Source: Ophiura sarsii
Taxonomy: Eukaryota; Echinodermata; Ophiuroidea; Amphilepidida; Ophiuridae
Reading direction: 5' to 3'
Assembly: GCA_035610835.1 (NCBI GenBank)
Contig: CM069459.1
Location: 25,125,636 to 25,189,635 of the forward strand
Length of the DNA: 64,000 bases
The notes beneath the pieces were generated by a model. The model searched no databases, was not told where the DNA came from, and was given only the letters and a program-made list of their open reading frames with translations. A program made the translations under genes and the position numbers. Of this stretch, positions 35,501-47,500 are shown piece after piece. How positions within the stretch are numbered: the first letter of the stretch is position 1; each line of letters opens with the position of its first letter.

Positions 35501-38500
35501 CATGGTAAGGGACGCACCATTAGATGGGGGGGGGGGGGGGGGGGGGGTGGGGATGGAGGTTTTAAAAAATATTAAAAAAATTGCCCACTCTCCAGGAAAA
35601 AAATCAAAACTTTGCCCACCAACCAGGAAAGGGAAAAAAAGTTGACCCACTGCTGAGTAAAAAAACCCAAAATCTGTCTCACCCAACTCAATGTAAAGAA
35701 AAACATTAAAATTAAAATTTAAAAAAATTGACGCCTTTGCCCAAAACAAAACTTGCCGCCACCTTTGGCGGGCAAAAAAAAAAATGTCGCCAACTTCATT
35801 GGCGAAAAAAAAACTTCTAGAAATTAGCGAAGGTCTCTACAGCCTATAAAATTACAGTTGGAAGTTAGATAATGACTCGCCGCCGCATAGTACCAAAAGT
35901 TCAATGAAGGAGAGGGACAACTCTCACTCTTGACATGACTGAACTTTTTGCACCTATGACAAGATAGTTCAAGATAGTTTAAGAATCGCTGTTATGTTTG
36001 AACTCTATGAGCAGGTGCCGATACTCTAAGGGGTTAGCGTACTAATGAGAGTATCTCGTTAAGAGGCCGTTAATTAGTCGTTAACCCCAGACTGTCCTTA
36101 TAATGATGAGTAAATAAGCCTCGTTATCGGATCATGTTAATATCAATGAGTTTGTACTATCACAGGACAGCTATGAATCATTGGAAATTTCGTAACTTGT
36201 GGTGAAAATGTTATCACTGATGTGGACCGGATTTCGGTGTCGGGATAATTGGTTATTTTCAACAAAAACTCCTTTTGTTATTATTTGAAAAAAAAGCAAA
36301 TTATGCTGGCGATGCGTTTCATCTTGTGTGATAATTAAATTATTTTAAGGTTAGGTCTGTATTTGACTATTTTCTTGCACAACATCATGATATTCTTGAA
36401 AATAACCCACAATTTGTATGGCTCTGAAATAATGAATTATCATAATATTTATTGATTGAAATCTTAAACATTGATATGAAGATAATAGTTCATCTTTCCT
36501 TCGTGGTGGACGAGAAATGAAAAATTCATTTTCTCGACCAGGATTGGAACCCAGGACCTCCCAAACTCTATACGGACACTCTACCAACTGAGCTAATCGA
36601 AGGGTTAGAACTTAGAAATGCATTGTAAGGCTAAGAGTTCAAATCCCATACTATAACAGTGGAAATATAAACCCGCATTCTGCTTTAGGTTTTGAAAAAC
36701 TGAAGAGCTTTGAGACATGGATTTTTTAAATATTACTATATAGTCTCGGGGAAAAGAAAGCCCATTGCAGTCTATAATGCTGGGAAGCGTAGCACTTCCT
36801 CGAAACCTTTCTAGGACAGAACCGTTACCATTATAAGTGCACATGGTCGGGCATTGTCAAAGAAATATCCATTCTAATCGGTTATAGGACGTGCAAACAA
36901 TAGATAAGCTTATCTCATTTCAATTGGTCACTTTATCCAGTATTGATGAGTCCAAATTCTATTCCGCTAAGGACACATTCCAAGGGACATGTTCAAGTAC
37001 TTTTGAACACATGAAGATATATAACTTTCTTTCGTAAAGTTGTATAACCAGTTAGCCAGGGGGTGGGGGTCACACAGATATTAAGGATTTTGTAAGCATC
37101 AGCATGGATGAAAATGCAGATTAGGGTTGCCTTTTTGATCGCAACTGTTATAAAATATGAGTGCCCCCTCACTCGGGGGACAAAGCTACTCTTGATTGAT
37201 AGGCCTAGCCTATGACATTAACAAATGTGACTGTCAGTAGCATATGACCTAGGCAGACTGACCCCTCCTACCCAGCCCTCTCCCCTTTTCCCCTGTAACC
37301 ACAAAAACATATCGAAATCTGTCATTTTGCCTCCTGGTAGGTCTATATTTCTAAAGCAGTTCATGTTTTTAACATCCCTCCTTTTTGTAGACATATATGA
37401 TCTCATTTATATATTAACATTGGTTTTATCTTATGTCTAATCTGTTATAGATGAAGAGAAGTTCATGAACGCAACATTTAACAACGAAACCGTGCCACAG
37501 TCGTCCTACAACGAAACCTACAGCGAGCCGACACGATATGGTCGTCCAGAATACCCCAGGTGTTCAGAGCAAGACAACAGCATGAATCTGGCCTTCACCG
37601 TGGGGTCGTTTCTTCTGAGCGGTCTGACGTTTCCCATCGGGATGGCCATGGACAAATTTGGCTGCAGGGTGTTAAGGATGATTGGAAGGTATGTGGAAGA
37701 GATTGGAGAATTAGAAGAGGTGTGTGGAGATGTGGAAGAGTTGGAGAATTAGAAGAGGTGTGGGGAAGAAGGGTAGAAAAGTACTCAAAATAGACAGGGC
37801 TTTGATGGATCTTGCCTTCACCGTGGGGTCGTTTCTTCTCAGCGGTCTGACGTTTCCCATCGGGATGGCCATGGACATATTTGGCTGCAGGGTGTTAAGA
37901 ATGATTGGAAGGTATGTGGAAGAGATTGATGAAGAGGGATGGGGGGGGGGCGGGCTGATAGGATTTGAAGAGCAGAATGAATAGGGTTTCCATGGATTGG
38001 GATCTTGCCTTCACTGTGAGGATTTTCTTCTGAGTGGTCCAACATTTCCACAAGATAGTATGATAACATGGACAAATTTAGTAGCAGGGTTGTTAGGATA
38101 GTATGTGTAAGAGATTGATTAAGACTTTGATGAGAGGTTAAGGGTGCGATGACAGAAAGACTTGATGACAGGTAGCAACATTTTCCCCCAAGATATTTTT
38201 GGACATTGTCATATGGAAAATGGGATACGTTTTGATTGCTGGGGAGTACATTGAGGTTCAATTAAAGGCGAGGTTTATGAGCATATGAGAAGTAGCAATG
38301 TTCTGTCAATACCGGTATGTTTTTTGGGGCCTTCAGCATGTATAAAGTAAAACTCCCCAGCAGTTATGCATAGGAAGTGCTGCATTATACATATTCAGGG
38401 GCAAGAGCACTTTCAAGGTGTTGATAGATGTGTTTTTGGCCCTTGGAACATGTTTAGAGCACACTGCCCAAAGGCAAAGGTTATATAGGAAGTATTATTT

Positions 38501-41500
38501 TATACATGCTGAAGGGCCAAATGGAGATACAAGGTTTTGATAGAACAGCGACGATTATGTTTCATCTCCGAATTTGTCATCCAAAGTTCAGTTAGGACAG
38601 TACACGGTTATGTCAAACAGGTTTCACAAGTCAATCAAATTTCTATGAATACTATCTTATCATATTACCTGATTGATATTATTTCGGCAAATAAAAAGTC
38701 ACAGGACAAATAAAAAACCTTTGATTTGTTTTGCTAAATCAATCAATGAACTCTTACTAAAAAGTTTATATCTGATGACAAGTACGGTTCATGCTCCGGC
38801 CCAACAATACCCTCCTCCATATATGGCACGGCAGCAAATATGCACTTTGCCCGGCCCTGTCAAGGCGACATACAGCCATGGAAACAATACAAGAATTTAA
38901 ACAAGGCCAAGATGTTATAAAACGCAACACTACCTATGAAGCGAGATTTGGATCTAGACTAGTGCTTGTTGGTTTAGTACGTTGCTTTCGGGCAGTTATG
39001 CCAGACCATCGGATGATTGATAAAATAGGTTGCGAGTTAACAATTGTATCATTTAAACAGGTCAGATAAGATAAGAGCGCCCAAACAGCACAAAAGTCTG
39101 GATCGCACACGTACGTCTTGCTCTCGTCTATTTTTAAAAGATACGAAAAACCCACATAAGTTGAGCCATATAGTGGAAGGGGTGAGCAGGGGCTTAGTTA
39201 AAGGGGTGGGCAGGGGGTGCATTTCCCCCTCCCTGCCTGATGAAACCATCCCCAATGAAATGACAATCTCTATACAAAAGATAGACGATTATGCCCTCTG
39301 ATCACAGGCCTGTACCCCCTCATGCCCCCCCCTCCCCTCCTGCCCCCAATTGACTCTAGTTACACTACAGGAAAGGAGTAATGAAGGAAGGGGTAGGGAC
39401 AGTGGCGGTGAAGGCATCAGAGTTTAAGGGGGACAAATTAATACTGAGTTTTTGGGAGACTTGGCAAATTTTAGGGGGACGCAGAGGGGGTCATGAAATT
39501 TAGGAATTATGGTTCAAAATGGGCAGTTTAATTTATTTTTATCGGAGAGAAATGGATACACCCCATCATCAAATGTATGACACAACGCTTTTCAGTTGAA
39601 CTAAAGGTCCTGAAACACTGGTGTTCAAGGATCTGTGGTTTAGCTAATCCAGTACAATTTCACAAGACTGAATAATAAGCAAATGCAATACCAGCATGTC
39701 TTATTTACTTACTGGATTTATATCGGGCTTGATAATGATAAATAATCAAATTGATACATGACCGGCGAACAAAGTCATAGTACATATCTATATAGATATA
39801 TGTAACAATGTTAATAGGCTGTGGGTTTGAAGAAGTAAATATAAGAAAGGCAAGATAACTCAAATGTTCTCTCATAATTGCAATTTCTCGATATTATAAT
39901 TTAGTATAGGAAGCTAAAATATAAAAATTGATGATTGCAGAAACTAACCAAAATATTTCATTTCAACAACTTTTATCCTTAGTTAGAGTTAGAGTAGCTA
40001 GAGCCAATGAATAGTAAAGTTCATTGGGATAAAATGGCTTAAAAGTTCAAATGCAAATTAAATTGTGGCAATTGGAAACAAATCATCTACAAAATGGGAC
40101 ATATAAATAACAGATGTCCATTTCATTCTAAAATGAATTGAGCTCAATCTTTGTGGCATATGTATCCCTGTTAAGTGTATCCCTTGTTAACACTTTCCAC
40201 TCGGCAGGCGGCTGCAGACGACATTCCAAAATTTCACAAAATGTTTCAAAAATGTCAAAATTGTTAAATTTCATAACCATATTTGGAAACACCATGGAAA
40301 ATGCATTGAAATAAGTACAAACATGCCTAGTATTGGTTGAGTAATATTTGGGATAGATTTTGAAAATTGCGAAAGGTTTATGAAAAATCTGTTTTGTATA
40401 TGGTAAAAATAATGGCCGCGTGGAAAGTGTTAAGGATTACTTTGAGAGTGCAGTCATGAGGGCGCTGAAAAATGTTACTCGAATGCACCACTCCCCCCAC
40501 CCACACCCCTCCCCACACCCACCCCACCCCCTCCCTACCCCATTATGAATGTAATGTTAATTCACCTTATAATATGAACTATTTCTGTTCTTCATCTATC
40601 TTTTTAGTGTGATGTTCATCGCGTCATGTCTACTATTTGCTTGGGCAACCGTGGACACATCTTGGCTCCTTTATCCCGCCGTGTCGCTCAATGGCGTCGG
40701 CGGAATCATACACACCTTCACTGCATTCCAGGTTAGTACTAAAGCTTTAACTTCTTGTTTGTTTTCTGAATTCAAAATCCATTTGGCTTGTTATCTAAAT
40801 TAAAAAATTAAGTATTTTATGGTTTTCTCTATATTTCCTTAGAATACTTCCATTTTCACTTTCATCAAGCATAAATATAACATAGGGAATCACCAAATAA
40901 CCTCCCAAAATCATGATTTTGCATCATATTTGCAATAAACTGGAAAGATGGTGGTTTTGTCCAAATTGCTCCGTTGTTTTGAAAAGGGTTAGATTTAAAC
41001 TTATATTTGGATATAAGTGTCATAAGTTTCATTATCTTAAAATGATAATTTTGAGAAAAAAATTGCTTCCTTTCACGTCTTAGGTATCCTATTTAATTCG
41101 TGTGCATGTTATGAATACGACTGACCATTGCTTTTGAATTCTTTATTTTCTCATCACAGATAGCTAATTTATTTGGCACCAAGCGGTCAACCATAATAAG
41201 TCTCAATATCGGCTCTTATGCATCCGCTGCTATTCTATTTCTTATATTAAAGGTGAGTAGAGCACACAAATTGAAGTTGAGACTATTATTTTATCCGTAG
41301 ACTGTAACTATGAAGTGGTACCCATGCATGTACACATTTCCAAAGGAAAGGGTGCCTGCCTCAATACTAGATGACTCAAATTTAACTGAAATTGAGAGAA
41401 AAAAAGCTTTTCATCAAATTTCTTCATTTTTTGAGTGCAAATGTTCCAAAATTGGATTTTGAGACAAAAAGCATCAGTTTTCATCAAATTTAGTAACATG

Positions 41501-44500
41501 TCCACTGTGCGTGGTTAGGCAAACAACAATTGTCGTGATGCTCTCAGCGACCGACCCTGAAATCTCAATAATCAGGGTCGCAATTTGTAATTAAAAAAAA
41601 TTACCCAATTTTTCAAAATATTACTATTTTTTGCTTGAAATGAATAAGTTTGCTCGAATAGATTGCGTTTAAACTATTATAACACTAGAAATATATATAG
41701 TCAAATTGACATTTACCAATTTTGTCTTGTCATGAACCACGGTCTGTCAGCAGGAAAATCGACCGACTGGTCTGACTTCAAGATTTTTGGCATTTGAGGG
41801 CAACACAACAAAACATTTTGTCTAACCCTAAGGATATCGATATAGAATATAGATCACTCTAAGAAATTAAAGAACCCTTTTTTGTCCTGCCAGGAGAACC
41901 CTTAAAGGTTCTTTAAAGAACCAAAAACAGTTCCCCAAACGTGATACAGAACCATTTTTGGTCGATACAGAACCTTGTTTGGTTCTTCAATTTTCAAGAA
42001 CCTTTTTTGAAGGTTCACGAGAGAGGTTCCTAATAGAACCTTCAAAAAAGGTTCTTGAAAATTGAAGAACCTGAAAAGGTTCTTCATAGAACCAAAAATG
42101 GTTCTGTATCAACCAAAAATGGTTTTGATCAACCAAAAATGGTTCTGTATCAACCAAAAATGGTTCTGTATCATGTTTGGGGAACTATTTTTGGTTCTTT
42201 AAAGAACCTTTAAGGAGAACCCTTAAAGAACCTTTAAGGGTTCTCCTGGCAGGACAACTTTAGAACCATTTTTTCTAAGCGTGAAAAGGCTTGATAGAAA
42301 CACTTGATGAACCATCCTCTGTGACATATCCCATAACCATCAATTTCGTTTTGTTTGTTTCCCTTTCAGGCTTTCTATGATTTGGGCATAAGTAGGCAAT
42401 TTATTTTCACCGGAGTCGCCATTGCTTGCATATTCGTCATAGTCAATTGTTACCTTAATGTACCCGTGGAACCGATTCCCGATCCAGAAGGATCAGCGTT
42501 CGGGTAAGTTCAGACCTGAACTCTGTTCAGCCTTAAAAGTTTTGTATGCCTACTAGTTACATCACACCAACTTACAATTGGCCTACATGTAGCAACAGAA
42601 ATAATAAAGTCTGGTATTAATAAAATTGATATCGGCAATAATCCCAATATCTGTGACTAAATTATAAGCTTCAATTTCTAACTTTTTCCCCCCACCAGAA
42701 TGCATTGGAACATCCTGGGTACGCATCACAAGGTCACAGGTCAAAAGTTCTACAACATGGTGCAAACCGTCGGACGTCGTCTCAGCGTCAACAACGAGAA
42801 CACCAAAGAAGACATATTCCCGATCACTTATCAGAACATGAACAGACGGAATAGCAAAATGTACAGCTCACATGAAAGGTAAGCATGATCTTGTGAAAAT
42901 GCTAGTAGCAGCCCTTGTCCTTGTCCATCAATTGTCCATTTAGTATCAAAATTGTGATATGACTTTGGAAAGTCCATTGTAAAACAATTGTGCATAAGGC
43001 CAAATTAAATTAATTGTTTGTCTCAAAGCTCCCGCGCGCATTAGTTTATTGATGCGCATTAGAAAAACAAAAATCTGAAAAAACTTCTTCTTTTTTTCTT
43101 TTTCTTTTTTTTTCAAAAAAAAAAAAATCCCAAGATTTCACAGATTTGTCAGATTTTCATTGATCACATCATCTTAAATACAAAATTTCACTTTTACAAG
43201 GATTTCAATATTTTATATTGAAAAAAAAGAAGAAGAAAAAAAGAAGAAATAAAACCGCATTCCGCATTAGTTTTACAACAGGAGAGGAGCTTTGAGACAA
43301 ACAATTAATTTAATTTGGCCTAATTTGAGTAGTTTTGCTGAATACAAATTGTACCCCATAAAAAGGAATGATTGCACCTAACCTAAGGGAAATCCCCTGT
43401 GGAAGACGTGACCTTAATCTCTATCAAATGGGGTTTACCTGCATGGGTAACTCTATTTGAATTCTTCACTCCCTGTGTGGAAGATTAAGGTCAAGTCTTC
43501 CTTATGGGGTGTATGAATTTTAAATGGCACCTCATGGGGGGGGGGGAGGGGGGGGGTTGAGAAGGGGGGAAGGGGACGGAGGTAGTACATCGGTATTCTA
43601 GAGTGACCGCGCAGGGAAACTGCAATCATCTTGATTGGTTTGGTGTGGTTCCTCTAGTATAGTAAATTCATATTGATCGACTAAAGTTTAATGAATCTAA
43701 TCTGATATTATTCTATACAGACTACCTACAACCATCCACTTCGCGCCGAAGAAGAGCACCCTCGACGTGGTCAAAGAAGCCATCATGCCATTGTTCAAGT
43801 CTGTCTGGTCACCCATCTATATGCTGAGTATTGTCACTATGTGCGTGGTACAACTACGTCTTCTATTCTTCATTGGGTCACTCAGTCAGATGCTGTACGG
43901 GATTATAGGGGATGATAAGCACACAGGTGAGTACTGTATGGCTAACTCCCCAAGAGCTACGTGCCAATTGGTCGAAAAGATTGCGGCATCATTTAATAGA
44001 CCAATCGGATACATTGTAAGAATGATTGAGCCCCTGATTTGGTTATTTGAATGAGAATATCATGAATGTTACAAATCTGAAATATCGTTTAAAAGGAAAC
44101 ATAAAAGTGTTCATGGGAGCCCCTAAATTGAGTTGAATTGAATAAAATGAGTTCGCGTGTCAACAGCTTGACGGCACTTTTTAAACGGTGCTCTCTTTAT
44201 TCTTTTCAAGTTTGTATTGTGAAAAGTTGATGTCAAAATTAGCTGACAGGGAGTTTAATGGCCCTTCAGCATGTATAAAGTAAGACTGCCCAACGGTTAT
44301 GCATAGGAAGTGTTGCTTTATATAAGTTCATGGGCAAGAGCATGTACAAGGTTTTTATTGATGTGTGTTTGGCCCTTAACATGTTACAGACTACCCATAG
44401 ATTATATACATCAGAAGTATTACTTATACATGCTGCAGGGCCAGATGGAGATATGAGGTTTTGACAGAACAGTAATAAATAGCAAAATATTGTGTAATCA

Positions 44501-47500
44501 TCGTTAGTTTGTGATCTGTTTATTAAGTATAAATAAGCCTGTTGACTCCTATAACTTTATGATCTGTTTGTTTGAGACTCACTAATTTTTTCTTGTCTGT
44601 TTTATTTTCAGTTGACAAATATGTTTACCTATTCGGTATAATGCAGCTTATGTGTCTAGTCACATCACCAATGATTGGAGCGGTCATGGACTACAAAATC
44701 AAGGAAACTCTTGCCAATGCCCGCAAAGAAAAAGAACTTCAGCGTAAGAATGCTCTAGGCAGGAACACCACTCAGAACGGAGTGCGACGGAATAACAGCA
44801 CGGGGTCATTTACAGCGCCCTCGCAAAACGATGCTGTGCCGTCGGAGATTAGACGGAACCAAAGCACCGGTTCTTTTATGCCCAATGGACGCAGGAGCAT
44901 CGGATCTTATGGCAATGGAAATATTCCGAATGGCGATGCGTCAAACGGCGCTGTTTCAAACGGATTCGCAAACGGCGGCAGAAGAACGAGACATATGAGT
45001 CTTGGCAGCATCAAAGCGCCACCACAACTCGAGGATCCGTCCAGGAGAATTTCCGAAGAACAGTCGCCGAGGAGAAAGCCGTCGAAGACGCGTCATTTAA
45101 GCTTAGGCAGTATTAAACTAAATCGTGAGGATCGTGAGCGAATGGAAACCAAGGCACGATCCGCGAGTGAAGGTGGCAGCAAACCTCGCCGGTTTAGCCT
45201 TATTAGTCTCCGAGCGAGACGCACAAGCTCATCGAGCAGTATAGACAGTATGAAGCCCCCTATGAGCTTAAAAATTAGAAAACTTATAAACGGAAGTTGG
45301 GCTTTTGGCATCACCAGCATTTTACTGATGGTGTTCGGTTTTACAGTACTCATTGAAGATTTATATGTACAGGTAAGTTGACCTTTAACCTTTAAACCTC
45401 TGAGGCAAATGTATGGCACGTCTATGGAAAGGACACTAGACTTGACACAAGTACATGACAGAATAAAGCATTACAAGACGATGTAAGCTAGATTTGAATC
45501 TAGACTAGTTAATTTTGCCATACAGGTGTGCTTAACCCTCAATCTTATCGTGTACCCTAATTAGAATCCTTACATAGCCCTATATGGTGCACTGTGTGCG
45601 AAAGCTCCATCTACTGGTGTAAGAAGTTAATGCTCAAAAAGATGCAGGGAATCATCAGAATGTGTATCATGCAATTCGCTATCAGTTCACTGCTCTAAAT
45701 TACATAATGGTATCATCAGTTGGTTTTGGAATTGGGTAAATCCGGTTGAAAGAAAATCAAAATATTTCTCCTTTCTCTCTGCCGGTAAGGAATGTTAAAG
45801 ATACCAAATTTGTGTCGGAAAATGTATACACATTGAATTTATGCATGTTTCAAGAACTCCTACTAATTCTATGTTGTTGTTTTTTGTGTCACCCTGTATA
45901 GGTGCTTAGTTTTGTATTACACACAATTATTCGTGGCTTCATCCATTCGGCATGTTGTGGACTTTATGCAATCACGTAAGTATAACGAATTCCGTTTCCG
46001 GCAGCCTGGTGCTAAGCATTGGTTTCCAGTTTCCAATACGATTTATTCCGTTAAAATAATACTACCGGGTTCCAAATTGTCGGTTCCTTTCATCTATGCT
46101 TAGCACCAGGCTGCTGGAAACGAGATTCAAGTATAAATGACAAAACTACAAATGCTTGGCCTACCCGGGGGAAGGGGCTACCCGGGGGAAGGGGAAGTCG
46201 TATATTTAGTTATGAATATCTGCACCATTGAAAATGCATTGTAAGGGTGCTCCAAAGTGATACCACCTTGGCCTGTGCTGGGGACACCAAAATCATAATT
46301 TCAAGTAGGGTTGATCAATGGGCATCATTGGTTTTGGTAATACAAAATTATGCAAGAGTTTGAAGATTCTGTCTCAGAAGAAATAATTATAACAATTTTA
46401 AGAAAGTTGTCAAAATTAGAAATTCTAGATCAGTCGTGACTTGTGAGCCTGTAACTCGAGGTTTTGTTCAAAGCCTGAAATAGCTGTAATGATGGCTTCG
46501 GTACTAAGAATAAGCCAAGAGACATATAAAGGATTGTGAAAGGATTAATTGTTTCCTCTTTAATAGCGTGACAGAGGGAAAGAAAGGGTTTCATTTAGCT
46601 TCCTGTGAAGCATGCCAGGGGGTGGGGTGTATGTGCTGCTCGAATGAGTCCGTTTTTTATTAAAAAAAACTCCCCAAACATGAGTTCAAATCATGTAAAA
46701 TACCAGTCGAATCAGCAATTTTTTGAGGTAACACACCTTTTAAGTGGGCCATGATTTCATACCTCCAGCGGCAAACCCCAGTCATAAAATAATTTGTGTC
46801 CCTCCCCTGGACCAGGCACATCTTCAAACATGATTCATAATACCGATAGTGAAGAAATAATGCTCATATCATTTCTATTTTCTTTTCTTTACAGTTATCC
46901 AGCCAACCAAGTTGGTAGTCTAATAGGTTTACAATCCATGATATCCGCATGTGCTACGTTACTACAGTACCCTATCTTTATTGCAATCGAAGACAGGCTA
47001 GGTGGAGACCCGTGGCTGGTAAGTAGTTGGCCATTGTCATTCTTGATATATATAGTAAATCCCTCCTTTGAAAACAGATCACCCAATTGTGATTTTGATA
47101 GTAAAACGATCTTTTGAATACAAAAACACAAATTTGTCTCTCTCGGTAGTAAATCCCTCCTTTGAAAGCAGAACCACTGATATTGTAAAAAACGATAATC
47201 GCATATTAGGACAATAATAAACAGTAATGAATGCGAGCATAGGAAAACTTATTGTTTTGGAATTTGCATTATAAATTGGTGATAAAAAAATGAAAAAATG
47301 TTTGAAATTGAAAGAATATATCTTGAGTAAGTTGAGTTTGACGTCACATTATAATGTATTTACCTAAGCACTATCCATTTAGTAAGCATGAGCATCTAGC
47401 AAGGCTCTGGGCAAATACTGATGCACAAGTGTCATCACACGCCAGAATTGATTTTTTAATTAATATAATTCAAGGCTACCAGTGGGTGATTTTGCATTTA

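Noticed and set aside
36490..36610. Minus-strand tRNA gene
   Set aside because: Good A and B boxes but the acceptor stem does not pair; treated as tRNA-derived repeat.
37839..38261. 140-residue minus-strand open frame
   Set aside because: It is antisense to the duplicated SLC43 exon 2 fragments.
44572..44611. In-frame ATG at 44572 as a separate gene start for the exon 8 frame
   Set aside because: The bases up to 44611 form a pyrimidine tract and CAG acceptor; the upstream exons join in phase and match SLC43 family order.
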